This document shows positions 48,357 through 61,897 of a stretch of 64,000 nucleotides of DNA, piece after piece. Origin of the DNA: Lycorma delicatula (taxonomy: Eukaryota; Arthropoda; Insecta; Hemiptera; Fulgoridae). The stretch's first letter is position 1. Every line of letters begins with the position of its first letter. The stretch lies in NCBI RefSeq assembly GCF_047948215.1, contig NC_134455.1, forward strand, positions 299,760,647 through 299,824,646, in the 5' to 3' direction. A model generated the notes under the pieces. The model saw only the letters and a list, made by a program, of their open reading frames with translations, was not told where the DNA came from and searched no databases. Both the position numbers and the translations under genes were made by a program.

Positions 48357-48480
48357 TTCTTCCTCAGAATATGGCGTATTTTACAGTATCGTACCACTTC
48401 ACACACATTTTACTTAAACAAACATGGACATTAAAAACAAAATTGACCTGGATGTTTGTTAATGGACTGTGCTGTGTACA
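48357..48480 (+). repeat. Dispersed repeat, copy 1
   Basis: Shares CAGAATATG-C-TATTTTACAGTATC, CACACATTTTACTT and CTGGATGTTTGTTAATGGAC-type sequence with 50068-50215, in direct orientation. No coding capacity. Confidence 0.6.
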
Positions 48481-50067
48481 CTTTACATGAAAGTTATTGA
48501 GAAATGAATATGTTATTAATATGTGGAGAACCAGGTAAAAAAAAATTGAACTTATAACAGTAATAACAATTAAATATTATAGAATTATAGTGAAATTTAT
48601 CTGACTAATTTTTACATCAGTCTGACAAATGTAAAATAAGCCTGTTAGATTATTTGCCTCCATTCTTTATTACATGAGTATTTATTTATGTTTTAAATCC
48701 CTTTATGTTTCTATTTTGTTTTTGTAGATTTGATTATTTTTACTTTAAGGACTTCTTACATCATTGTCAGAGTTTGATTTGTCTACAGACAATTAGTATC
48801 TTGATCACTTTGAGGAAAATCATGATCATCTTCATTATTAATGTTAAAACCTAGTTATTCACTTCCTAAAAAACAACTTACTTTATAATTCAGAACTGGT
48901 TTAACTGTAAATCTGGAATTTTGTTATTTTTGTTCCTTTTCAAATGGATAAAAATCTAGCTAATGAAGTCCCAAGTTTATAACTTAATTATTGTCTTAGG
49001 CTCTTCCACATTCATTGCTACCTATAAATAAAAATTTGTTATTCTGAGATATATAAAAAGGAAGAATGTTTATACAAAACGTTTACAATTAATTAAACTT
49101 TTATTCTTAAATTAAGACATATGATTGTCTTTGGCAACAAATATATCAATCTCATTATTAAATCAATGCAAACAAAATATTGTTTACAAAATTGAAAAAT
49201 TAAGACACACTAAGTAGATAATGAAAATAATATATTGAATTTTTATATACTGTAATACTCCAAGCAGTAATTATTTCTATTATGCAAAAATATAAAAAAT
49301 AAGTTTGAGTATATTGACAACACAGTTGAAGTAGGTATCGATATCAGATTAATTTGATTACAATTTGTTATAAAACTTTTATTAATGAAGATAGATAAAC
49401 CTAATTTATTACAAATTTACATTAAAATATAATGTTTTTTTATTCATGCTGTATGATCTTCAGTATAATAATTCAATATGTGTACTTTGAATTGCATAAA
49501 TCATATCTAGGCAATATTTACATTCTTTTCATGAATTTATCAATGTGAATTTGAACTCTACAAATGCACTTTATACATTACTGTAACACTTAATATATTG
49601 TAGTTTTGATGATTGTAAATGTTATAGAATTTATTGCACTGGTCTACAAGGTGATCTTATAAATAGTTACTGATTTGTTTAAGCTGTTTTTTCAATAATT
49701 ATATTATACAATGTTTTTCCTTTCATTACCGATCTAGTTTCTAAAATTCTTCTATGCTTCACTTCATGAATTCCATATCTGGAAGATCCCGAACATATTT
49801 GGTTCTAAACATCCTCTCAAATCTCTAAGAAGATTTTATTCCATCTAATCAAATAATATATAGCACTTTCTTTTGTAAAGATGCTATTTTAAATTAATAA
49901 ATTCAACAGATCTTTTAACAGCAGCAAAAATTGACTTCAGTTGTATAAAACTGAAACAACATTGTCAAAATATCTGGCAATAAAAAAAATTAACTGGCAT
50001 TTACTATTACAGAATAAGAATAAATTATAATAATGGTAATTATTTATAAACACAATAATTCCTTCTT

Positions 50068-50215
50068 GATCAGAATATGACATATTTTACAGTATCATAT
50101 CACTTTGCATACATTTTACTTGACTCTGGCGCTGACTTTTACAAACATTGATATCAAAAACAAAAATCACCTGGATGTTAGTGGACTGTGCTGTGTACAA
50201 AATACATGAAATCAG
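50068..50215 (+). repeat. Dispersed repeat, copy 2
   Basis: Partner of 48357-48480. Includes GTGGACTGTGCTGTGTACA, present in both copies. Confidence 0.6.
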
Positions 50216-50892
50216 ACACAGCATGGTCCAGTTAATTAATTTTTCAGTTAGTAATGGATGAAAAATGAATTTTCTATTTCAAAGCAAAACAAACATTACT
50301 TACGATAAAGAGATATTAAGAATTACACTTAGGTGACATTTTTGATGTTATATTAAAAAAAGACTAAACACATGATTAGTCACTCATGAATCTTTGCTAA
50401 AAAGATTAATCACTAATACAAGAAAAAAACAATGTCTTTTTCTACTAGACCAAGCAACAGAACTACTTTCATATAACTAAATACAGTATTTCAAATAATG
50501 AGAAAGGGCCTTATTAGGTTTCCATTTCCATTTTTAATAAATTTCTGAACCACAAAATCTTCTACCCGTTTTTCTAAAAATACAGTTGAATTTTTTTACA
50601 GAATTCATGTTACACTGTTGATGAATATTTAAATTATACTAATTACATATTTTTTTTTAAATCCTCTATTTTCTGCATCTCATTCAGCAAATATATATCT
50701 GTTCAAATAATTTCTACTAACACCTGGTAGTGAATTTTACAGTGATAGTGAAAAGAAGCAAGGTAGCACATTCCAAAATGTATAGGATAAAATTTTTAAT
50801 TTACAAATATCTAACAACAATGTGTGCTTACTTAATAAATATATTTTAACTGCTATTTTGAAAGCCTAATATAGTCTTAACTTTTTATTAAT

Positions 50893-50895
<3 letters not shown>

Positions 50896-50952
<57 letters not shown>

Positions 50953-50982
50953 CTAATGGTATGAATAGCATATATACATTAT

Positions 50983-51017
<35 letters not shown>
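50896..51017. repeat. (TA)n microsatellite, two blocks
   Basis: About 55 bases of uninterrupted TA (50896-50950) and a second run of about 32 bases (50986-51017), separated by a short non-repeat segment. Likely length-polymorphic and prone to assembly error. Confidence 0.95.
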
Positions 51018-51021
<4 letters not shown>

Positions 51022-52115
51022 TACAAGAATAAGTATTTTTATCATACTGAAATATGGTTTTGAATTAAAATTAAATGATTTTTTTTTTTTTAGAAGTAAT
51101 TCTAAGAAAATTGTGATTTGCTCAAAACAACAGGTACTGGATTTATTTACTGTTTTACTCCAAATTAAGTCACTTTTTTGTCTTCTTTCATCACTAAAGT
51201 TTTTATTACAATAACTAAAAACTTTTTTTTATAAAAGATATAATATTTTTTGCAGTGTTTAAATTGTCTTTTATCTTTCTCATGTTTCAGTTAATTCATG
51301 ATTGATAATGCCAGCTTCTTTCCATTTTTGAAATTTTTCTTAGTTAGGGAATGAGCTTCCACTAAGATATTTGCAGATGATATCAGTGAAATCGCGATGG
51401 ATACATAATTATTTGGATACAGATTATATCAGAAATTATTTATTTATGTACTTTTTTATAGTATTTCTCATAAAACAAATGCAACATCCCTCATAGTTTC
51501 CTGAATGGAAAGGGAAACTGTGGTAAAACTAATCAAAGCGATATAAGAAAATACACTAAAAAAAAAACTTAGTGTATAACACCACTATATAAAAATGATA
51601 AATAAATATGAAATAACAGTAGAAAAATCAAATCACGATAAATAAATAATAATTTAGAAGGAAATTATCTGACCACATATTATTTTTTGTCCAAGTTGAA
51701 CAAAGATTTAGAAACATTTAGGATTTTCTAAAATTAATATTATTTAAAATCTCATATATAGAGTTAATAATGGATCTAAAATAAAATTCTTAAATTTAAA
51801 TAAATTAGTGAGAACATCTTTAAATTGGTCAGTTTATTAAAAATGCATTTATTACCTTTGTAAGTTGTTGAAGTATTATGTTATGTCAGGCAAAAATATT
51901 TCTGTGGTGTGGTCTTGATATAGCTGGATATTATGTTTTGTCAGAAATGGTCCATTCAAAAATGTAGACATGGATAAGTTAGAATTTTTAATTTAAGGTT
52001 TGCATGATTTATATTTGCAGGGGTCAAAAAATTATTTGAAAATTAACTTTTGTATCACAAAACACTTTGAAGGAATCCTAAGAAAAATAATTTTGCCTTC
52101 ACATTGAAATATCAC

Positions 52116-52290
52116 GCCGGCCTCCGCGGAACGAGTGGTAGCGTCTCGGCCTTTCACCCGGAGGTCTTGGGTTTGAATCCCGGTCTGGCATGGCATTTTT
52201 TCATACGCTGCATTTCCATATCCCATGGACAGGCTTCGAGCTTATTGTGGCGATGTCATCAAACAATCAAAAAAAATAAATAAATAAAAA
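52116..52290 (+). repeat. tRNA-derived SINE, short family
   Basis: Starts GCCGGCCTCCGCGG, box A GAGTGGTAGCG, box B GGGTTTGAATCCC, a body of about 70 bases and an AAATAAATAAATAAA-like tail. Nearly identical head to the copy at 61.9 kb, so this family moved relatively recently. Confidence 0.75.
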
Positions 52291-55200
52291 TATTTATTAA
52301 TGATGACAAGGTTAGTATTTGATTAAGATGATTCACAACAGTCAATATGATTTGACTACACTAAAGAAGAAATCATTTGATTATCCCGTGAAAATTTACC
52401 CCCAAACAAAACACAAAGAAATTTCACACTGTGATCAACAGAAATATTATCTTTAATAGGAATGCTGTTTCTTGAATTTACCAATACAATAGCATATCTA
52501 CCTCAGGAGTAGTGTAATGTATTGTATATATTTAAAGTTAGCTATAATAAATCTGGTGAATGAACTTTTTTAACTGTTAAAATGCATCTTTCTAGTACTT
52601 TATATAATTATATTTTGATATAGATGCAATGGTATTATCTGAAAAAAGAGCAACGTTGAAAAACAATGATGTTTTCTATAGAAGTCGACCTTAAGGTTTA
52701 AGGTTTCATGTCCATCAAGGGCAACATTTTGAATTGTACATGTTTTTAATAAGTTTTACTTTTCCACTCATCCAATGTTATTTTTTTATAAATTTTTTTT
52801 TCAACTGGTATCGATTGCTGTTGTGTTTGGCCAAAAAAAAAAAAATGCCATCAGTACTCATTGAACTTTCATTCTTTAACTTACGTGATTTAAAGAAACT
52901 GATTTATTAAATATTGAATAGATATTTGGAAATATTACATGACATTTTTTAGTTTCAAGAATTCTATTCTCTTACTTATTCCAAGAGATGCTAAATCATC
53001 AGATTGTGACTGAAAGAGGTGCAATTTACTTTTTTACTTAGGCTTCTACTGTTTTTTTTTAATAGGAAGATGATGGTTTTTATTCAAATGTTTTTTTCAC
53101 TTTATATCCTCTTTCTTCTTCCTTCATTTTCTCCATCATAGGCTATTCTCTTCAACATTATTTTCTCACAGTGTTTTCATCTTTGCCACATACCTTTCAT
53201 TTGTGTCAAGAGGTGCAGAAGGTGTGAGCACGCCTTCCCATACTGGAGAAGGATAGTTTAAGATATGGCCAAATTAGTTACATTTAATGCTAATGATTTC
53301 TTGATACTGTTACTCACCACCTTTTACTGTCAGGTTTTAATTAACAACACATTCTGGCCTAGTAACCATTTATAGATATAACAGGCTATTTATGGATATA
53401 AATTGACATTTGACACTATAAGTGATGTAATTCCTATGAGCTACAAACCAAGAAAAGAAAGTTGCATTAGATAACTGAAATATCTTATAAATCTATCAGC
53501 CAAGAAAGTTTTCCTGTCATTAATCTTTATATTAAATCATTTATAACATTTTTCTCACATTTTTAGCATAATATTGTGATCTGACATTTTCCACTATTGA
53601 TGTACCATCAGTGGATCAAACAATATTTTTTAATGTCCACTTATACCTTCATTCGTATTTTCACATTTTTCTAATATTAAGATTCCTGGACACAGATATA
53701 ATAAAATGGAGGAGGCAGCATTCTTGTTTTACTTCTTTTCTTATTACCATTTACTGTTGCTTATTTCTGATTTCAATAAGCATTTTATTTTCATAACCTC
53801 AATACATAAACAACATCCAAATAAATCTTCTATTTCTATATTAACTCCTATTGCACAATTAGCTTCAAAGAATACTCTGAAAAATCAGTATTTTAAATTT
53901 TGAAAGAGTTTCTTGTAAAAAAAAAATATTTTTAAAGTGTTATTACATTTCTTCATAATTTTCAACAAATTTCTAAAATATCCCAATTACCTGACAAAGA
54001 TTAAAATAAATCTAATATAAATTAAATTGAAATAAAAGAATAATTTAGTTAGTAATTCTGGGCTAATTTGTGTAAAAAAATTGGTGAATTTTTAAGCAGT
54101 GATATTTTTTCTTAAATAAATCACTTTTGTTTAAACCATTTCACACTGTAATGGTGAATGTTATGACTAATAAAATTATGCAAATCGATATTCAAATTTA
54201 TTTATTGAAACTTTTAAAGATCAATGGAAAAAACTCATATAAATAAAAATAATTACTAATCTAATAATAATTATTATTTATGGTCACTTTGTATTTATCA
54301 AACAGATACATAGAATAATGTCTAAATTGATTAAAAAAGAAGTTAATTTTAGAGAAGTATAATGTTCTTATAAATTATTAATGTTTGATTTTATTATTTT
54401 TACAGTATATAAAAATACAAGATGAGATAATTAATTAGTAGAAAATATTTTACTTATATAACTCACTGTGATAGCAAATGTGAGATTATAAGTAAGAATA
54501 CTTATGTTAAGTTACAAATTTATAGTAATATCTTTCAAAAAATGATCTATCCATAAAACTGTAGTAACCACTATGAAAAGTGGTCAAATACATAGAGTAA
54601 CCATTTCAATCGTTAAAATTCACAAATAATTCTTCCTGGAAGCAATTTTCTAATGTCTGATAAGAGGTTAAACAGTCATCAAAGCTTTGAGAAGGCCACA
54701 TGTGTTTTTAACTATTGTTTCATTTACATGATCAAGCATAATAGAATATCACTGCCTCATAACTATGATCTCAAAGAATTATACTGGTTTGAATTATCAT
54801 GAATTAAGGTCAGACTTTTGAAAAAAAAACATGTATAAAAAAAGACTACTTTCAAAAAACATGGAAATGTTCTATTGGATTTTTTTGTCATTATGTAGCT
54901 TTGTCAGCAGAGGTATTGTAGATTTTATACTGTATTTTATTGTTTGAGTATTTAGATTATCTTTAAAAATATGTACAAATACATTCTAAATTTTGCTTGA
55001 GGAATGTTTAATAAAAAACCTGCTATATAGAAATTTAATAGTAAAAGAATTTACTAGTATTTTTTTAAACTGATTAATTTACCACATAAACTTAAAGCTG
55101 GTACATATCATGAGGAAATCTTGAAACAAATGAAAAAATGCCATACTGACATTTGAACCTTTAGGATGAAAGGCTAAAGCGCTACACTCAGCCACAGCAG

Positions 55201-55628
55201 TCAGCAATTTCTGAAAATGTATATTCATGGATAGCACATTTCATCAGAGTAATGCATTATGTATGTAACATGACCCAAAAGTAAAAACTGATAAAAGTGA
55301 AGATAATAAAACTGTAATATATTAAGGAAGAAAATTGAATATGTAGGATATAATAAATAAGTTGAAGAGGATTATCACAAAACAGAACAGAATGGAGAAT
55401 AACAATTAATAATCATCAATCGATTATTATTGTTAAAAAATTGTTGATAAGAGAAAAATTGCATATTTTAATTTACATCAAATTTTTCCAGTAACTGATG
55501 CAACATTTTGGACAGGGATTTTTTAAGATACATTTTTTTGACATTGATTTATTTCATGTTACTGCAAAAGTGTCCTTTAGATCCAATAAAATAAATTAAT
55601 AAATGTTTATTCTGATTTGTACATACTC

Positions 55629-55667
55629 TTACATTATGTACATCATAATGTACATAATGAAATGTAA
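55629..55667. repeat. Hairpin, 12-base arms
   Basis: CATTATGTACAT and its exact reverse complement around a 4-base loop (55632-55659), with partly paired flanks (CTTACA..TGTAAG). Confidence 0.7.
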
Positions 55668-57271
55668 GTAAGCTACTCCACAAATAAAAAAAAGAACTGC
55701 AACAGTATTTACTTGGATAGATGAAAGGAAACCTTAGTTAAACCCTGATCAGAGGAGGATCACGATACACACAACTGATTGTAAAATATAATGTAGAAAT
55801 CATTAAAATTCATATTAATAATTAAAAATATTAATATATAAAGTAATAATGGAGTAAATATATGGCAATATTAAATATGCATTGTAACTACAAAAAGTGA
55901 ATTGAAAATCTTTTTTATTCAGTACATTTATTCTTAATTTAATTTTCTGTTTACCTTTCTTTTCACTCATAACATACTTATTAGTAGCATATTCACCAAC
56001 CAAGAGAAATGCTTACTATGCTCACTTCTTAAAATCATGATCCTTTCAATTGATTTGACACCACTAAAAAAACAATGTAAATTTTATAGACATTTCATTC
56101 ATTGAAATAATATTTAACCTTAAAAAATCAATGGTTTAAAAATTTTATTAATAAACTTACTGAACATCATTTTGAAATATAACACTTTTTAGACCATTAA
56201 AAAATTTGAACAAATCGATTTTAAAATACGTGGAAATTATCCTTCCAGAGGATTTTTTTTTGGAAGTAATTGTATGGTCTCTAGTCAATGCAATAACAAT
56301 AATACTATTATTAGTAGTATCCACATGTCTTAAACTGAGTAGGAGGCTTCATGATAACGTTCTGAAAAATGCACATTCATTTTGATCTCTACATTGATAA
56401 GAAGAAAAACTTATCTTTTTCATGTCAAATGTTTAACCTTTTTTATTATTTAGATTTTAAGTGAATTATTTTGTTGCCATTTGCCTATGGATATCTAAAA
56501 GAAAGAACCATTTTTGTACAGTCCAAATTCATAATATTTTTCTATTAAGTTTTGTTTTTAATAATAAAAGTTTATTTTTTTCTTTGTTTTTCATATACTT
56601 TATTACATTAGTTTTTTCATAATTAGATTCTCTACAAGTTGTGATAATAAAATCACGCATTTTTTATTTGTCATTTAACAAAGTTATTGTACTTCAACCT
56701 AAAAAAAGGTTTTTTGTCATTGAATTTTTCTGTTTTATGTTGGATGAAATTTTTATCATGAAATCTACTGGAGATACAGTTTTGGGACCTATTTTATTCA
56801 AAGTTTCAGGTCAAAAATATAAGAAATCATCAAGTTTACTTCTTACATAACGCCTTAAAAATTTCAGTATGACCTCATTCACTAGGGAAACTGAAATCCG
56901 GGTGAAGTTTTACATTAGCCGTAATTGGATAACAAAGTGTTTTGAACATAAGTTTGTATGAACTTTTTTCCTTATTTCAAGTTCGGGAATCAGTCCCCAA
57001 ATTATTTCCCTTTCCTCCAGAATCATTCTGTGCACGTACACGCGCTATAACACAACTAGATACAATAATTAATAAATAATAAAAATCAGTTTTCTTAAGA
57101 ATCTCAGTTTATTTGAAAAAAGATACATTATATTAACAAATACAATATTTATGATACAAAAACTATTAAATTTGATTGGAAAAATATTTAGATAGAACAA
57201 AAATTAATTATTAGGAGATCATACAAAATCACTTGTTGGCAATCTTTTCCTAACGCCAAACAAAAATAATT

Positions 57272-57277
57272 TTTATT
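57272..57277 (-). terminator. Possible poly(A) signal of the CRAL-TRIO gene
   Basis: AATAAA on the - strand about 200 bases beyond the stop codon at 57479. It is one of several possible AT-rich signals. Confidence 0.25.
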
Positions 57278-57478
57278 ATTTGATTACAACCTTTGTACAG
57301 CAAGTAAAAATAAACATGCCATGATAAAAAATTTTCCAAACACATTAATAAAGTTTCAAAGTAAACATTTTACACCACATTGTAAGATGACATTTCCATT
57401 TCTAACTTGTTGCAAAATTAAAATATAAATTAATTATTATTAAAAGCAATTAATTGTTAATTAACAAAAATGTATCTG

Positions 57479-57636
57479 TTAATCAACTTCTAATTTTCGA
57501 AATGATCCAGCTATTCCAGTTAATTGTTGATCTTCCATTTCTTTGAAGAATTTTGTCTTGCGATTGACATCAATTTTTAAATCGTCCAGTGCCAGCAGCA
57601 ACTGTTTTTTCTGTTTTAGTTCTTTTTTATAATTAT
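57479..57636 (-). CDS. CRAL-TRIO domain protein, last coding exon
   Basis: On the - strand an acceptor (TTTGAAG) precedes an exon that enters in phase 1 and runs to TAA at 57479-57481. It encodes NYKKELKQKKQLLLALDDLK, then a charged stretch and the C-terminus TGIAGSFRKLEVD. The ending GSFRKLE-D and the KKEL...L..LD pattern are typical of insect CRAL-TRIO (alpha-tocopherol-transfer / clavesin / retinaldehyde-binding) proteins. These are soluble carriers of small lipophilic molecules such as retinoids, tocopherol or phosphoinositides. The phase matches the donor at 63026, which adds the first base of an Asp codon. The ORF is too short to be found by length alone. Confidence 0.85.
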
Positions 57637-57839
57637 CTTCAAACAAAAACAAAAAGAAACTTTCAATATTTAGTAATCATTGTAAATTATTAAAAATGGT
57701 ATTTCTTTGAACTTAATTAGACATAACAGAAAACAAAATATAAATTAATAAAATCAATTATTCAAAGTAATTCTTTAATTTTTAAAATATGCAGGGTTGT
57801 ACTTATGTTACATTATCTTTCAAAGGAATTTGTTATATA

Positions 57840-59742
57840 CTGTATTTACTCAAAAATAAGACGCACTTTTTTTAATGCAAATAAACCTCAAAATTTGGGG
57901 GAGGTCTAATATTCAAGGCAGGTCTTACAAACGGGTATTTCAGAAAATGGAAATAAAAATAAATGTATTACCAAACTATGAATTTAGTATGTCTTATTAA
58001 ACACTAACTATTATAAGTTATACAGATAAAAACGTTTTGCTATTTGAACATTCATACTATTTGACATCAGGGGTCTGGCTTTGTTCAGGATCATAGGTAC
58101 CAGTATATCTGAAAACATAAATGATCGACTTATGAATTTATAGTTTGAACCAATTGCCATTATTTTAACAACAATGTAAAAAGTCTGGTATTGTTTCAAT
58201 TACCTGGAACACAATTGTTTACTCGGAGTCACTGCTGCTTTCATCATCATCCTCATCTTCACCGACATCGATGTCAGTCTCTCCCTCAGATATGTCATCA
58301 GAATCCTCATGTATGAGGTGATCTTCTGTTCTATCCATGCACAGGAGATTATCTTCTTGAAACTCTTGATTATCATTTTTGGAATAATTTCCTCCCAGCC
58401 TTTGACAATCCATTTGCAAAGAAGCTTTATTGAAGGTTTCTGCATTTGTCCACTCTTTATGAATATGGGATCTTTATCTGCCATCCATTTAATGTAAAAC
58501 TTCTGAACATGGTCCTTGAACAGGTTATTGATGCTCATGTCCAAGGATTGCAGCACAAAAGTGAGGTCCCTCAGAATAACTGCAGCATCTGTGTGCATTT
58601 CATTGATTTGATTCTTCACAGTATTTTCAAGGTGGCCATGGAAGCTATCTAAAATGAGAAGTCCTCATTTCTTTAACATTGCTCCAGGGTGGCAATTCCA
58701 AATGACTTCTACCCAGTCGCATATTGGTTTCACATCCATCTACCGCTTATCTTACATGCGAACATGTAAACCTCTTGGTAGTTTTCCCTTTGGCAGAGTT
58801 TTTCCTTTAAAAATGACATAAGGAGGCAATCTTTTTCCACCTGCACAAATGGCTAACATAACTGGGCATCTCTTTTTTTCTGCTCCAGCTGTTTTCACCA
58901 GTACACTGGATTCACCCACTTTGTTTACAGTTGTGTTCTGTGGCGTTTCAAAAAAGATAGGTATTTCATCAGCATTTCCAATCTGAGATATGGGGTACTG
59001 ATTTTTTCCTCTTTAATGTAGTGCGTATCGTTGAAACTCAAAAACTTTGTAAGTATATTCTGCTAGTAATAACTGGCCCAAAGAAGTTGTCCGCTTCAAA
59101 GTGAATCCCTTTCTTCTCATAACCACACCACGCACCCATGACTGGCTTTCCTCATATTTACATGGTATTTTACTACTTTAACTCTTTCATTTGTATCATT
59201 TCACAAGTCACTACACAAACTCCCTTCTCTTCTCTTCCACCCACACAATCTCTGTATCATCCAGTGCGGGATGGTGTCCTTTTTTAGGGCCACGAAAAAT
59301 TGAGTTCCCTTTATTACGGCTTTAAGTTTATCACCTTTTGTGAAACTTTTCCATGAATTCATTTTACCGATAACACAGATAAAATACAAGCAAAACTCAC
59401 TTTCAATAAAGTTGATACTGTTCTAACCAAAGGTCTTGTTTTACTAGTAAAAAGAAAGTAGGTAGTAGGATTGAAGCTGCTGTTGTGTGAAGATCAATGT
59501 CTCACTTCTCCCTCCTCCGTCAAATACCATTGCTATGTTTTGCATACACCTGAAAGGGTAAAATTTGTCCTTGGCCAACAATTAACTGTAAGTACCATAA
59601 CAATGAAATTCCCGAAGAATTGTTTTTCTAATAATTACAGCTTGTCAAATTGACAATTCGCAAATTGTTTTTTTTTTTAAATTTGTCTGTAAAACTTGGA
59701 GGGTCTTACAATTAAGGGGGTCTTATTTTTGAATAAATACGG
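57840..59742 (-). mobile_element. Tigger/pogo-type DNA transposon, 1.9 kb, inactivated
   Basis: Terminal inverted repeats: CTGTATTTACTCAAAAATAA at the left and its counterpart at the right (reverse complement CCGTATTTATTCAAAAATAA), two mismatches in 20 bases. Both are flanked by TA (57838-57839 and 59743-59744), the target duplication of the superfamily. A degenerate transposase gene fills the middle on the - strand. Confidence 0.88.
58200..59389 (-). pseudogene. Tigger/pogo-type DDE transposase, inactivated
   Basis: On the - strand: an N-terminal fragment (MNSWKSFTKGDKLKAVIKGT, similar to the psq/HTH region); then EEKGIHFEADNFF; the DDE_1 domain with GNADEIPIFFETP around the first Asp, EKKRCPVMLAICAGGKRLPP and YVIFKGKTLPKGKLP; LLILDSFHGHLENTV around the second Asp; and VLQSLDMSINNLFKDHVQKF around the third. 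An acidic C-terminus (EDEDDDESSSDSE) follows. Several stops and frameshifts interrupt the frame, so no active enzyme is made. The conserved aspartates are still visible, so decay is moderate. Confidence 0.85.
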
Positions 59743-60189
59743 TAAATGAGAGAATGCAAAATAAATTTAAGCTGTTGTATTATCTTTTTAAAAACGACAA
59801 AAAGAGTGTTATTCAAACTCACACATATTGTCATACTATAACATATGAGCAGTATTGCATATGTGTTAAAATAAAGTGTTCATATAATCAAATTAGAAAT
59901 TCAAGGTAATTGTATCAGATTTATCAGAAATTATTCACAAATGGGATTATTTTAATAGAATTAAATTTATGTATTATATAACACATAGATGAAAATTTAG
60001 GAATTCAATTAAATGAGAGGCTGCATTGTGTTTTTATTCTTATAGCACTACAAGTCCACTGATTACAGTGACATACATGTTACTTAGGTCGTACATTGTA
60101 TACTTTGAAGAAACTAAAAATCACATTAGTGATTTTAATCAACACTCACAAACAGTACAAATATTTATCAAAAAAACAAATTATTTGTA

Positions 60190-60660
60190 ACAAATTTCTA
60201 AACAAATTGCCTTAAACGTAATTTATACCCCAATAAAGCTACTCCATATAATGTTTCCATTGCTGTAACTCCTTTTTTTAAAGTATTTTCAGAATTAGTC
60301 AACAGTTTATTTGATCATTCTTATTTGGCCCCTCAAATTGTTTTCTGAAATGTTTTTTTTCTTTTAAATGCTACTTTTTCATCTTTGGGAAGAAAGAAAT
60401 TTCATAGGAAGCAAGACCTGCTGATTAGCTGGGTGTTGGGTCTACGGAGTACTATGCTTAGAAAGAAATTACAGCACCTGTTGTAATGTATCAGAAGGTG
60501 GATTTTTACAGCAGAATTACTATTTGCTAGAACTAGTTTTTGCAGTAAATTGCATCCTCAAATGTAATAGAACCTGACAGCAGTATTCTGCTACTACTGT
60601 TTATCCTAATGTAGTGTTTTCATGATACAAAATTCACACAGTATAACAAAAAACTTTCAA
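60190..60660 (-). pseudogene. Decayed mariner-type transposase, C-terminal part
   Basis: On the - strand ASYEISFFPKMKK, stop, HLKEKKHF resembles the mariner motif LAPCDFFLFPKLK..LKG+RF around the last catalytic Asp (here lost). After a frameshift, ELQQWKHYME and YWGINYVEGNLF-like pieces resemble FQQW..R...C....G.YFEGD. No terminal repeats were identified. Dead. Confidence 0.4.
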
Positions 60661-61897
60661 TACCTCCTTGACATTTATATGGAACTGTTATACTGTTTTG
60701 GTTATTGAAGAATTTAGATTCTTCCACTGTGAAAATTAAGCTTGATTTAAAGGATCAAACTCATCAACTCATGATACATCAATATTTAGATAGTTTTTAA
60801 CAAACTTTTATTTTCTTATTACTCAAACATGTTACAAGCAACTCAAACCTTCTGTTTATCTGAGAAAAATTCTGGAAAATTCTTAGTTAAGATTTATCTT
60901 GACCATAACAATCAACTAAATTGAACTGAAACTTCCATTAAATTTCAAACAAAAATTAATGTATAATAACAAGGTTCTAAAGAAGGTCTACCAATTGGTC
61001 CTCTCACAATTTCTTATCTCCTGGCTGAAATATTTTTAAAACATCACAAAACATTCACGTATTACTCACTAAAGAAACATATAAACAAATTATTGTAATA
61101 CATTAATATACTATAGAAACACTGTATACTAGCCATCATACCCCTGTAGGAAAATGGGAATGTGATGATGTCTTTTGTATTCAAGGTTTCAATGAGGTGT
61201 TTCCCAAATTGGTTTCAGTAATGGAGTGAAGTACTTTTATGTATTCCTTGAATTACAGCGGAAATCTCCATCTGTTTGTTTTGTATATAAGTTATGGGCA
61301 GAAGTTAGAGTAACGAAGTTAATAAAATCCTGTAAATTGAATTTGTTTAATAATTTTTATGAGTTTTTGTCTAACATTATTTATTTTATTAGAGGTTTTG
61401 TTTAAGATGCTGAAACCATTTATTTTTTTTAATTTCTCAGAAAGTTTTTTCATTTACATTTAAAATTTGATAATGGTTGTGTCCAAAATATATGAATCAC
61501 AATTAGTTCTTAAAAACAATATTGTTATTTTCAAAAACACCAATAACATCCCAAGTTTGATAAGGAAAGTGAGGAGTCAAGTGATTTTCCATTATCTTCC
61601 AAGTCTAGCATATAGTTTCAAATCAAGAAGTCAATCCTACAAAATGGCAAGTTACATTCCACGAATATAGGGACACCTTCCCTTTTCACTATAGGGCTTG
61701 GGTACTATAACATCATTACTCTCAAAGGATGCAGTTAGTGAATCTCATACTTAAGCTACTTATTATGAATTACAGTGATAAGGATTCTGTTACATAAATT
61801 TGTAATTTAATTTATAAAATTAAATTTGAATTACTTTTAATTTAATAAATAAAATCTAAATTTAAATTTATTTGATAAAGTTGAGTTGATATATTTC

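Larger units (their letters stand above)
41592..57478. other. 3' region and intergenic sequence between converging genes
   Basis: No further exon was recognised. Contents: dispersed repeat copy B (42187-42335), LINE remnant (43.3-43.8 kb), foldback sequences (47.27-47.49 kb), a SINE (47.5 kb), a dispersed repeat pair (48.36 and 50.07 kb), a long TA microsatellite (50.9-51.0 kb), a SINE (52.1 kb), a hairpin (55.63 kb) and several minor tRNA-like fragments (for example near 46.1 and 55.15 kb). The first part is presumably the 3' untranslated region of the zinc-finger gene, and the last few hundred bases that of the CRAL-TRIO gene. Confidence 0.7.

Noticed and set aside
52116..52200. tRNA gene
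   Set aside because: It has box A and box B motifs but no cloverleaf acceptor-stem pairing, and it is followed by a SINE body and A-rich tail. The same applies to the other tRNA-like segments.
58219..58419. Acidic 66-residue protein as a separate gene
   Set aside because: It is the C-terminal part of the Tigger transposase in the frame that follows a frameshift.
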